Under the pieces are notes generated by a model. The model did not search any database, had not been told where the DNA came from, and saw only the letters and a list, made by a program, of their open reading frames with translations. A program made the position numbers and the translations under genes. A DNA stretch of 64,000 bases from CAXSBR01 sp964252015 (lineage in GTDB: Bacteria; Actinomycetota; Actinomycetes; Mycobacteriales; Jatrophihabitantaceae), in contig CAXULW010000006.1 in NCBI GenBank assembly GCA_964252015.1, forward strand, positions 1 to 64,000. Direction: 5' to 3'. Below, in pieces: positions 1 through 7,702 of this stretch (its first letter is position 1; each line of letters opens with the position of its first letter).

Positions 1-210
1 TCCTCGACAGCATCGCCAGATACTGCGCCCGAATTAACGACTCAGGACACTAGCGCAGCGACCTGCTGCCCGTTCCGGCGGGTCACAAGACGTTCCGGAG
101 GAGCCCGAGGTCGCGGAGCTGTACGCGGGCTGGCCGGCGCCCACCGAGCTCAACCTCTCCGAGCTGAAGAACCGGGTGCCGTTGCAGTCCCACCGCGTCC
201 GTGCGCCAGG
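1..210. other. unassigned window edge with a short coding-like stretch
   Basis: No complete gene is visible here. On the plus strand, bases 98-190 read as an open, protein-like peptide (EEPEVAELYAGWPAPTEL and onward) with no plausible start or ribosome binding site and no clear stop before it runs into the antisense of the oxygenase gene. It may be a decayed C-terminal remnant or chance; I cannot decide from this window. Confidence 0.2.
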
Positions 211-1239
211 TCACGCGTCGGCAAGTGCGGCGACGAACGGTCGTCCCTCGCGCCAGGCGGTGATCTGCTCCGGACGGCCGAAGACCGACAGGTACTCCTC
301 CACGTCGTTCTTGATGCCGTCCCAAATCAGGACGGGGTCGTAGTCAGCGCCTTCCGGTCCGATGAACGGCGCCAGGGGTTCGATGACGGTGTCCACCCGC
401 GGGCTCCAGAAGACGCCGCTGGAGAGCCGGGTCACGGTGCCGCCGGCGACCACGCGATGGCGGCCCGGGCGCAACGCGCCGTTGGTCCAGCGGCCCAGGT
501 TGCCACCGGAGAAGACCTGCAGAGCTCCCGGCACGATCGGCACGGGGATCCACGTACCGTCCGCAGTCTGCCCTTGCAGGCCGGTGTAGTCACCGCGCTG
601 ATACAGCACGGTCAACACGTTGCCGTCGGCGTGCTCGAGGAGCAGTAGCTTCTGATCGTCGGGCGCCGCGGGGTCGTACCCGTCCCACGTCCAGGTGGGG
701 TAGTTGTTCACGGTCAGCCGGCTGTGGTCCGGTCCGTCGCCGACGGGAAACACGGATGGCTCGTGACCCAGGGCCCGGGCGTACCCGGAAAGCACCCGCC
801 GGGCCAGTCCGTCGGCGGCGGCGTGGTAGGCCTTGGCGACGGCGCGCAACCCGGGGTCCTGCGTCGGCCAGACATTGGCGTGTGCGTACTCCAAGCTGTA
901 TTCCGGCTCGAGGCCCGCCTGCACCGCCTCGTCGGGCGTGTCGTACTTGGCGATGGTGTAACGCTCGAGTTCGAGGCGCCCGACGTCGTCGGGCCACTGC
1001 CGCCACCCCCGGTAAGGGTGTCCGGTCGGGCTGGCCAGCGCGATCTTGTCTTCGCGCGGAAGCGCCAGGATCGCAGCGATGCGGTCGTGGAAGTCCTCGA
1101 CGAGGTCCAGCGGCACGCCGTGGTTGATCACCTGGATGATGCCCAGGTGCTGGCCCGCGCGGCGTAGCCGGGCCAGTTCTGCGTCGTCGCCCTTCTCCAC
1201 GAGGGCGAGATCGATCAGGGTGAGGTCGTTGTCGGTCAT
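211..1239 (-). CDS. 2-oxoglutarate/Fe(II)-dependent oxygenase, isopenicillin-N-synthase-like
   Basis: A 342-residue cytosolic non-haem iron oxygenase. The N-terminal DIOX_N-like part (about 5-120, with IIQVINHGVP) is followed by the double-stranded beta-helix core. The iron triad is visible as H203-A-D205 (LLEHADGN) and H261 (RPGRHRVV), and the 2-oxoglutarate-binding R271-L-S273 (TRLSSGVF) is in place, so it should be active. The ATG at 1239 is chosen over an upstream in-frame start because AAGGAG lies at 1246-1251. It is the last gene of the minus-strand operon that starts with the peptide transporter, 52 bases after the preceding gene. The substrate is unknown; the operon context suggests it acts on the imported compound or a product of it. 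Length and motifs fit the plant/fungal-type IPNS superfamily rather than TauD. Confidence 0.85.
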   Translation of the reverse strand: MTDNDLTLIDLALVEKGDDAELARLRRAGQHLGIIQVINHGVPLDLVEDFHDRIAAILALPREDKIALASPTGHPYRGWRQWPDDVGRLELERYTIAKYDTPDEAVQAGLEPEYSLEYAHANVWPTQDPGLRAVAKAYHAAADGLARRVLSGYARALGHEPSVFPVGDGPDHSRLTVNNYPTWTWDGYDPAAPDDQKLLLLEHADGNVLTVLYQRGDYTGLQGQTADGTWIPVPIVPGALQVFSGGNLGRWTNGALRPGRHRVVAGGTVTRLSSGVFWSPRVDTVIEPLAPFIGPEGADYDPVLIWDGIKNDVEEYLSVFGRPEQITAWREGRPFVAALADA

Positions 1240-1291
1240 GACGTGCTCCTTGGGGGTCTGCGGTCGATATCGGGTGGTGGGCTCGAGACGG

Positions 1292-1888
1292 TCAGGGGCT
1301 GGCGTCCTGGTGGACGTGGCCGAGCACGGCAAGCAGTGCCGCAGCGGTGGCGGCTACGTCGGCGCCGTCGATCGCGAGATGGACGACGTCGACCCCCCGC
1401 TCGGCGAGCAGGTCGATCGGGTCTGCCTCAGAGGGGCCCGCGGTGCTCACCAGCACTCGCCGGATCGTGGTTGCCCGGGCGGCCGTGGCGAGCGCGGCCG
1501 CCGACCCTCCCGGACCCACACCGATCAACGTCTCGGTGCGCGCAGCGAAGGAGAAAACGGCCTCCGCCAGCACTCGACCGGACCGGGCCGCGCTGACCGC
1601 CGGTCCGCTGGAACGACCGGTACCGGGGCGGTCGACGATGACGATCGGCTCGCCGAGCAGCAGCGCCAGTTCGTCGAGCGAGCGGGCACCGGTGCTGTCG
1701 TCGGGGAGAACCACGGCGCTCGGGGGGCGGTCACCCCAGATGACCGCGCTGACATGGCCGCCCAACGACGCGGTGAACCACCTCCGCTGCACGGTGGCGG
1801 GGGCGGGCGCGGAGACGCCCAGCCTCGCGGCGATGTCAGTCAGGGCGGCGAACTCGTTCTCGGGTCGTGCCGCGGGATGCACAGTCAT
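1292..1888 (-). CDS. degenerate alpha/beta-hydrolase-like protein
   Basis: A 198-residue protein whose middle resembles the first half of an alpha/beta hydrolase: a WGD strand, then IVIVDRPGTGRSS, the usual DLPGHGRS position, then a strand leading to the nucleophile elbow. The elbow reads GVGPGGSAA, so the G-x-S-x-G nucleophile is absent. The C-terminal HVHQD looks like the remnant of the region carrying the catalytic His, and the lid segment is missing. It is therefore probably non-catalytic, perhaps a binding or scaffold protein. The ATG overlaps the stop of the DUF427 gene as ATGA, implying translational coupling. The family assignment rests on these local resemblances only. Confidence 0.6.
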   Translation of the reverse strand: MTVHPAARPENEFAALTDIAARLGVSAPAPATVQRRWFTASLGGHVSAVIWGDRPPSAVVLPDDSTGARSLDELALLLGEPIVIVDRPGTGRSSGPAVSAARSGRVLAEAVFSFAARTETLIGVGPGGSAAALATAARATTIRRVLVSTAGPSEADPIDLLAERGVDVVHLAIDGADVAATAAALLAVLGHVHQDASP

Positions 1889-3690
1889 GACAACCGCGCG
1901 GTGAACTCGGTCTGCGGACGTGCCAGGGCCACGCCATCGACCGTGATGTCCACGACCTCGTTGTAGAACGCCAGCAGGTCACGAATCTTCTCTGCGGCCG
2001 GAATCGGGTCGGGGTAGCTCCACACCACGTTGTCCACGCGGTCAGACCCACCGATGAACGACCAGTACGTGGCCTCTCCCTTGTACGGGCAGCGGGTGCT
2101 GAGGTCGGTCGGCTCGAACAGCTCCAGGCGGACGTCCTCGGCGGGCAGGTAGTACCGGGTCGGCAGGCGGGTCTCGTACAGCAGCACGGCATTGTGGCTG
2201 TCGGCCACAGGTACTCCCCCGATCGACACCTGGACGTGCCGAGTACTGCGAATCGGATCCACCCGTTTATAGGGATCGCGAGGGTGAACGAATATTTCCT
2301 CATCCTCCTCGTACCAGTGCTCGATCCCGGGCCCGGGCCGCCCGAACCATTCGAACCCGACGTGGTCGGCGAGCTCGGGTACGGCATAGTCCCAGGCCAG
2401 CGCCTCGAGCGGACCGGCGTTCGATGGCACCTCGAGGTCGTAGTACTGCGCGGCGCCCGGACGGAGCCGGGTGGGCGCCGCCGCGGACGGGCGGAGCAAA
2501 TCGCTGCGAACGTCGTCGCGCGGGAAGACGTAGTGCGGCACCGCCCGGCCGGGCTCCCACACCAGCACCGGTGCGCGGCTGTCGATCACGGTGACGTCGC
2601 CGATCGTGGCGCGCACCCAGCGCTGGCTGGTCTCGTAGGTGAGGGTGCCTTCGGCTACCTCGTGCCGCCGCGCGGCGTTGGTGATGTCTACGGCGTCAAT
2701 CGTGGTCACGGTGTCCTCCTCGGAGTTGTCCTGCGGTCGGTCTGCGGTGGCGTGGTCGCCGACCGAGTTGACGTACTGGTGGTGTCCGCTGCCGCCGCCG
2801 CGCCGGTTGTCGCGCAGGCCGTGCGTCCACTGCGTGACCGGCCGGACGGCGGCGACCCCGTCGACTTCCACGTCGACGAGCTCGTCGAAGAAGGCGACAT
2901 GCCCCTGGATGGCGGCAACCTCGGGGTAGGGGTCGTCGTAACGCCACTGCACGATCCGGTCCGCCGCGCCGGCCAGAGCCCGGTAGCTGGCGATTCCCTT
3001 GTAGGGGCAGGCGGTCTGCAGTGGTACCGCGATGAACGCATCAGCGTTTACGTCCTGGTCGGGCACGTACCAGCGCACCGGTAGCCCGGTCTCGAACACC
3101 GCCACTGGGTGCCGGGTTTCGGCCAGGATGCGGTCGCCGTCGCGGACGACGACGTGGCGTGACGAGCGGATGGCATCGACGCGATGAAACGGCGTGCGCG
3201 GGTGCACGATGATCGGCTCGGCCTCTTCGGTCCAGGAGTCGAAGGCGTCCCATCGCAACCCGACGTAACCGGCCAGGCCGGGCAGCTCGGCGTAGCTCCA
3301 CGCGGCCGCGGATTCCGCGCGCGGGGCAACCAGGTCGAGGTAGGTGGTCGCGCCCGGGTGCTCACGTCCCGGCTTGCGCTCACCGGGGAGCAGTCCTGGC
3401 GCAATGTCCGCGGCCGGCACGGCGTAGAACGCGACCGCCTTGCCCGGTTCCTTGACCAGCACGGCCCGGGTGGTGTCGACGGCCGCCTGGTCGCCGAGCC
3501 AGGCCCGGACCCAGCGTTGGCTCGGATCCAGCGCCAAGACCGTCGTCGCGCGGGGGTCGGGCGGCGCCGTCAGGTCGGGCGGCGCCGTCAGGTCGGGCGG
3601 CGCCGACAGGTCGGGCGGCGCCGACAGGTCGGGCGGCGCCGTCAGGTCGGGCGGCGCCGAGAGGTCGGGCGTCGCTTTCAGGTCGGTCAT
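1885..3690 (-). CDS. four-repeat DUF427 protein (possible fusion of two tandem genes)
   Basis: A 601-residue open frame. After a low-complexity start made of DLTAPP/DLSAPP hexapeptides (about residues 3-46) come four DUF427-type units, each with the pattern QRWVR, a strand, a VLVxEPG or VxLYET strand and a (Y)(Y/V)xPxxDV strand; units 2 and 4 end in CPYKG. Units 1-2 (about 50-300) and 3-4 (about 328-601) look like a duplicated two-unit protein. The joint, about residues 300-330, is rich in G, N, H and D, unlike domain sequence, and its DNA contains a strong ribosome binding site plus an in-frame GTG at 2709, so a separate 274-residue protein may also be made. The ATG at 3690 overlaps the transporter stop (ATGA) and has GAGGAGG upstream. 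DUF427 has no settled function. Confidence 0.8.
   Translation of the reverse strand: MTDLKATPDLSAPPDLTAPPDLSAPPDLSAPPDLTAPPDLTAPPDPRATTVLALDPSQRWVRAWLGDQAAVDTTRAVLVKEPGKAVAFYAVPAADIAPGLLPGERKPGREHPGATTYLDLVAPRAESAAAWSYAELPGLAGYVGLRWDAFDSWTEEAEPIIVHPRTPFHRVDAIRSSRHVVVRDGDRILAETRHPVAVFETGLPVRWYVPDQDVNADAFIAVPLQTACPYKGIASYRALAGAADRIVQWRYDDPYPEVAAIQGHVAFFDELVDVEVDGVAAVRPVTQWTHGLRDNRRGGGSGHHQYVNSVGDHATADRPQDNSEEDTVTTIDAVDITNAARRHEVAEGTLTYETSQRWVRATIGDVTVIDSRAPVLVWEPGRAVPHYVFPRDDVRSDLLRPSAAAPTRLRPGAAQYYDLEVPSNAGPLEALAWDYAVPELADHVGFEWFGRPGPGIEHWYEEDEEIFVHPRDPYKRVDPIRSTRHVQVSIGGVPVADSHNAVLLYETRLPTRYYLPAEDVRLELFEPTDLSTRCPYKGEATYWSFIGGSDRVDNVVWSYPDPIPAAEKIRDLLAFYNEVVDITVDGVALARPQTEFTARLS
2707..2721 (-). 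promoter_or_regulatory. internal ribosome binding site and GTG start inside the DUF427 frame
   Basis: On the minus strand a GAGGAGG (2715-2721) sits five bases before a GTG at 2709-2707 that is in frame with the 601-residue protein. This is as good as any start signal in the operon and marks where the second two-unit DUF427 protein would begin if the genes were once separate. No stop codon lies between the two halves. Confidence 0.6.
3556..3681 (-). repeat. 18-bp coding tandem repeat, seven units
   Basis: Seven tandem copies of an 18-bp unit (GTCGGGCGGCGCCGTCAG on the plus strand, with a few substitutions; the last copy is the most diverged) encode the repeated hexapeptide DL(T/S)APP near the N terminus of the DUF427 protein. 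The unit length keeps the reading frame, so copy number could vary by slippage without a frameshift. Confidence 0.85.
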
Positions 3691-5696
3691 GATGCCTCCT
3701 CGGTGAGGTCAGGAGTGGCTGGTAACTGGTCAGCGGGTAGATGACAGCGCACGATGTGATCGGCTCCGATCGCCCGCAACGGCGGCGGCTGCGTCGCGCA
3801 CACCTCACCGAGGTAGAAGGGGCAGCGCTCGGCGAAGCGGCAGCCGGCGTCGGTCGGTTCGCGCGAACCCGGTGGCGGCGGTTCGAGCCCGGTGCCGCGC
3901 TCACGGCGCGCGGCTGACACGAGCATCGCGGTATACGGGTGGTGCGGGCCGGCCAGCACCTGCGTCGTCGGCCCCAGCTCGGCGATCTGGCCCCGGTACA
4001 ACACCGCGACCCGGTCGGCCAGGTAGCTGACCACCGCGAGATCGTGGGAAATGAACAGGTAGGAGACGCCGGTGCGCTCGCGCTGATCGGCCAGCAGCTC
4101 CAGCACGCCCGCCTGGACGCTGACGTCCAGCGCGGTCACCGGCTCGTCGCAGATGACCAGGGACGGCGATCCGGCGAATGCGCGGGCAATGGCGACGCGC
4201 TGCTTTTGCCCGCCGGACAGCGACTCGCTGCGCGCGTCCAGTAGTGACGGGTCGAGGCTGGCACGGGCGGCCAGTTGCTCGACGTTCTCCGAACCGCCCA
4301 GCGTGATCAATGCGCGTCGTAGGACGGTCCGGACCCGGTGGGTGGGGTTCAGCGTCGCGTCCGGTTGCTGGAACACCATCTGCAGCCGTCGCCGGCGAGC
4401 GCGGGGCCGGCGCCTCAGCCGGGCATTCAACGGCTCGCCGTCGAGTACCAGGCGGCCGGCGCCGGAGGTCGGTCCCAGCCCGGCCACCGCCCGGGCCAGG
4501 GTCGATTTCCCGCTGCCCGACTCACCGACCAGGCCGAGCACCTCGCCCTCGGCAATGTCGAGGCTGACCTCGTCGACCGCCACAACCCGGCCGTAACGAC
4601 GGGTCATCGCCATGATCGACAGGGTCGGCCGAGCAGCCGGCCGAACGTCATCCGACGGCGGCCCACAGGCAAGAGCCTGGGCGGCTCGGGCTGACGGGGT
4701 AAGGGAAAGGTCAGCGGCTCGATGGCAGCGCACCAGACCAACGCCACCCACCGAGGTGGGTCCCGGCATGATCTCGCGGCACACCGCGGTGGCGAATTCG
4801 CAGCGCGGTGCAAATCCGCAACCGACCGGCACTGATCCCAGCGAAGCGGGCAACCCGGGAATCGCGGCCAGCCGCCGCCGGCTGCGGGGTACCCCGATCG
4901 CCGGCGCCGACCGCAGGAGCGCGGCGGTGTAGGGATGCCGCGGCGATTGCAGCACGTCCACCGCGCGACCCTGCTCGACCACCCGGCCGGCGTAGAGCAC
5001 GACGACGTCGTCGCACATCGCCCCGACCAGGCCGAGGTCGTGGCTGATCAGCACCACCGTGCAGTCCAGCTCCACGCGCAGTTCGGTGATCAGATCGAGA
5101 ATCTCGGCCTCGACCGAGGCGTCCAGACCGGTGGTCGGTTCGTCGAGTATGAGCAGTCGGGGCCGCGTCGCCAGCGCCGCCGCGATCAGGACGCGCTGCT
5201 GTTGACCGCCGGAGAGTTGGTGGGGGTAGCGCCGGGCGATGTTCGCAGGGTCGGGCAGGGCCACCTTGGCCAGCAGGTCACGGGCCTGCGCGCCCCGGGC
5301 CGCTCGGGCAACGCCCTGAAGCTCGAGCACTTCCTCCAGCTGGCGGCCGATCTGCATCGACGGATCCAGGGCGCCGCCGGCCTCCTGGTGCACGAACGCG
5401 AGGTCACGTGAGCGCCACTTGCGTAACGCTCGCGGCGACAGGGCCAGCACCTCGGTGTCGTCGACCCGGACCTGCCCACCGGTGACGCGCCCGCCCTCCG
5501 CCAGGTAGCCGGCCAGGGCGCGGGCGAGCGTGGTCTTGCCCGATCCGGACTCGCCGACCACGCCCAGAGTCACCCCGGCGGCCGACGACATGCTCACCCG
5601 ATCGAGGACCGGCACGAAGCCGCGCGAGGTGTCGAACCCGACGCTGAGGTCGCTGACCCGCAGCCCGGTGTTGGGTACCGCAAGCACGTTGCTCAC
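3687..5696 (-). CDS. peptide ABC transporter ATPase, fused DppD-DppF type
   Basis: A cytoplasmic double ATPase of about 669 residues that should power the permeases encoded just upstream. Each half has a full nucleotide-binding domain: GESGSGKTT Walker A, LSGGQQQR signature and LLILDEP Walker B in half one; GESGSGKST, LSGGQKQR and LVICDEP in half two. Each half ends in the oligopeptide-transporter C-terminal cysteine motif (GCGFAPRCEF and GCRFAERCPF), so this is a DppD/DppF fusion rather than one duplicated domain. The start is uncertain: a GTG at 5696 has AGAGG eight bases upstream; GTG 5702 and TTG 5717 are also in frame. Its stop overlaps the DUF427 start (ATGA). Confidence 0.93.
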   Translation of the reverse strand: MSNVLAVPNTGLRVSDLSVGFDTSRGFVPVLDRVSMSSAAGVTLGVVGESGSGKTTLARALAGYLAEGGRVTGGQVRVDDTEVLALSPRALRKWRSRDLAFVHQEAGGALDPSMQIGRQLEEVLELQGVARAARGAQARDLLAKVALPDPANIARRYPHQLSGGQQQRVLIAAALATRPRLLILDEPTTGLDASVEAEILDLITELRVELDCTVVLISHDLGLVGAMCDDVVVLYAGRVVEQGRAVDVLQSPRHPYTAALLRSAPAIGVPRSRRRLAAIPGLPASLGSVPVGCGFAPRCEFATAVCREIMPGPTSVGGVGLVRCHRAADLSLTPSARAAQALACGPPSDDVRPAARPTLSIMAMTRRYGRVVAVDEVSLDIAEGEVLGLVGESGSGKSTLARAVAGLGPTSGAGRLVLDGEPLNARLRRRPRARRRRLQMVFQQPDATLNPTHRVRTVLRRALITLGGSENVEQLAARASLDPSLLDARSESLSGGQKQRVAIARAFAGSPSLVICDEPVTALDVSVQAGVLELLADQRERTGVSYLFISHDLAVVSYLADRVAVLYRGQIAELGPTTQVLAGPHHPYTAMLVSAARRERGTGLEPPPPGSREPTDAGCRFAERCPFYLGEVCATQPPPLRAIGADHIVRCHLPADQLPATPDLTEEAS

Positions 5697-5717
5697 TGAC
5701 ACGGCCTCTTCGCGCAA

Positions 5718-5775
5718 GCGCTCATCGGTCGCTCGTTCCGCTCCTCGGCGCTGGGCCCCTGCGATGCTCGCTCGC
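5718..5775. repeat. GAGCGAGC-rich intercistronic repeat, copy A
   Basis: The gap between the DppC-type permease and the ATPase gene is filled with GCTCGCTCGCTCAT, CGCTCGTTCCGCTCCTCGGC and similar words. Related words occur in inverted orientation in the gap at 6667-6745. They look like a dispersed extragenic repeat, but only these two copies are in view. Confidence 0.35.
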
Positions 5776-6666
5776 TCATGCCCGGTCCAGGCGGGAACGC
5801 AGCTCGTCGGTCACCAGCGTCACACCGACGACCAGGGAGGCGATGGCCAGGGCCGGGGCGAGCACGGTCCACGGGGCGCGTTGTAACCAGGCCCGGTCGT
5901 CGGCGATCGAGGCACCCCAGTCGGGTGACCCGGGCGGCTGACCCAGCCCGATGAACGACAGCGTGGCCGCAGCGAAGATCGCGTCGCCCAGTCTCGAGGT
6001 GGCCTCGACCAGGACCGTCCTGGAGACGTTGGGCAGGATCTCCCGGGCCAGCAGCGACCAGCCCGGCTCGCCGCGCAGGCGGGCCGCCTCGACGTAGGGC
6101 AGATCGCGCTGCACGAGCGCCGCCGCGCGCACGCTGCGGGTGACGATGGGAACGAACGCGATACCGATGACGAGGATCAATACCGTCGTCGAGCGTCCGA
6201 GCAGGGAGACGAACAAGATGCTGGCGATAATTGCGGGAAAGACCAGTACCGCGTCGAGGACGCGCATGATCGCGGCGTCGACCCAGCCGGCGAACGTGCC
6301 GGCCAGCAATCCCAGCAGGGTGCCGCCGACGACCGCCAGTCCCGTGGCCGCGGGCGCGACCTCGAGCACCGGTCGGGCGCCGGCGAGCACGCGGGAGAAG
6401 GTGTCTCGGCCGAACTGATCGGTGCCCAGCAGGTGCGCACCTGAGGGCCCGGCGAACTTGGCGTTGACGTCGAACGCGAACGGCCGATAGGGAACGAGGT
6501 GGCTCCAGGCCAGCGCATCGACGGTCCAGGCCACCAGGATGACCGAGCCGATGACCAACGCGATCGGCCGGCGACGGCGCAGCGGCTCAGGCTGGGGCGC
6601 GACGCCGGGCGTGAAGTCCGCCGCAACCATGACATCGGTCTGTGGCGCGGAACGCATCCGGGTCAT
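5776..6666 (-). CDS. peptide ABC transporter permease, DppC type
   Basis: A 296-residue inner-membrane permease. One N-terminal membrane segment (about 35-55, PIALVIGSVILVAW) precedes the typical HLLGTDQFGRDTFSRVLAGAR motif of the DppC/OppC family, then five more hydrophobic segments. The cytoplasmic EAA-like loop is YVEAARLRGEPGWSLLAREI, which docks on the ATPase. The ATG at 6666 is the only sensible start. It pairs with the DppB-type permease encoded upstream; the 79-base gap between them carries a repeat-like sequence. Confidence 0.93.
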   Translation of the reverse strand: MTRMRSAPQTDVMVAADFTPGVAPQPEPLRRRRPIALVIGSVILVAWTVDALAWSHLVPYRPFAFDVNAKFAGPSGAHLLGTDQFGRDTFSRVLAGARPVLEVAPAATGLAVVGGTLLGLLAGTFAGWVDAAIMRVLDAVLVFPAIIASILFVSLLGRSTTVLILVIGIAFVPIVTRSVRAAALVQRDLPYVEAARLRGEPGWSLLAREILPNVSRTVLVEATSRLGDAIFAAATLSFIGLGQPPGSPDWGASIADDRAWLQRAPWTVLAPALAIASLVVGVTLVTDELRSRLDRA

Positions 6667-6745
6667 GAGCGGTCTGCCGGCGTGAGGATCGCAGTGAGCG
6701 CTAGCGAGCGAGGACCGGAGCGACGGCGGACCGCGGGAAGCACGG
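6667..6745. repeat. GAGCGAGC-rich intercistronic repeat, copy B
   Basis: The gap between the two permease genes contains GTGAGCGCTAGCGAGCGAGG and GGAGCGACGGCGG, resembling the reverse complement of the sequence at 5718-5775. No gene or convincing hairpin terminator is present. Confidence 0.35.
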
Positions 6746-7699
6746 TCATGCCGGTACCTCGGTGCGCAGCCGCGGCTCGAGCAGCCGGTAGGTCACGTCG
6801 ACGAACAACATGATCACCATGTACAGCAGGCCGATCACGACGGTGGCCGCCTGCAGGGTCGGCAGGTCCTTGTTGAGCGCGGATTGGAGCAGCAGTTGCC
6901 CGATACCCGGGTAGTTGAACAGCAATTCGACCGCCACCAGCCCCCCGAGCAGGAATTGCGCCTGCACGCCCAAGGCGCTGGTCGCCGGCACCGTCGAGTT
7001 GCGCAGGACGTGCCGGACGACCACCTGGCGACGGGGAGCCCCGCGCAGTACCGCCGCCCGGACGTACGGGCTGCGCACCGAGGTGACCGTGCTGGCCCGC
7101 ACGTGCCGGGCCACGTAACCGGTGCACAGCAGCACCAGGGTGAGGGCGGGCAACGTGAGGTGGTACAGGCGGAACAGCAGCCCGGCGCCCGGGTTCGTCT
7201 GCGCCGACACCGGGAACCAGCCCAGCTGGACCGAGAACACCACGAGCAGGATGATCCCGGTCACGAACTCGGGAATGGCACCGAACACCAGGCTGGTCAC
7301 GCTGATGATCCGGTCGGCGGGCCGATCGTGGTAGAGGCCGGCGATGACACCGACGAGGAGCGACACCGGTACCAGCAGCACGAACGAGAACCCGGCCAGC
7401 AGCAGCGAGTTCCCCAGCCGGCCGAGCAGGAGACCACGCACCGGGACCGCCAGGGTGTATGAGGTCCCCCAGTTGCCGGTCACGAAGTGGCCGAGCCATT
7501 TCACGTATCGAATGATGAGCGGCTGGTCCAGGCCCAACTGACGATCGAGCTCGCGTACCGACCCCGGCGTGGCTTCCCGGCCCAGGATCGTGCGGGCCAC
7601 GTCACCCGGCAGGACCTCGGTGGCCAGGAAGGCCAGCAGCGACACGGCGAGAAGCGTTGCCGGAATCGCCACCAGCCGGCGCAGGATGAGGCGGCGCAC
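6746..7699 (-). CDS. peptide ABC transporter permease, DppB type
   Basis: A 317-residue inner-membrane permease. It opens with the family hallmark LRRLVAIPATLLAVSLLAFL followed by TEVLPGDVARTILG, then five more membrane segments. The cytoplasmic loop YVRAAVLRGAPRRQVVVRHV is the EAA motif that contacts the ATPase. It starts three bases downstream of the binding-protein stop, so it is co-transcribed with it. Length is normal for DppB (about 310-340). Confidence 0.93.
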   Translation of the reverse strand: MRRLILRRLVAIPATLLAVSLLAFLATEVLPGDVARTILGREATPGSVRELDRQLGLDQPLIIRYVKWLGHFVTGNWGTSYTLAVPVRGLLLGRLGNSLLLAGFSFVLLVPVSLLVGVIAGLYHDRPADRIISVTSLVFGAIPEFVTGIILLVVFSVQLGWFPVSAQTNPGAGLLFRLYHLTLPALTLVLLCTGYVARHVRASTVTSVRSPYVRAAVLRGAPRRQVVVRHVLRNSTVPATSALGVQAQFLLGGLVAVELLFNYPGIGQLLLQSALNKDLPTLQAATVVIGLLYMVIMLFVDVTYRLLEPRLRTEVPA

Positions 7700-7702
7700 G
7701 GG

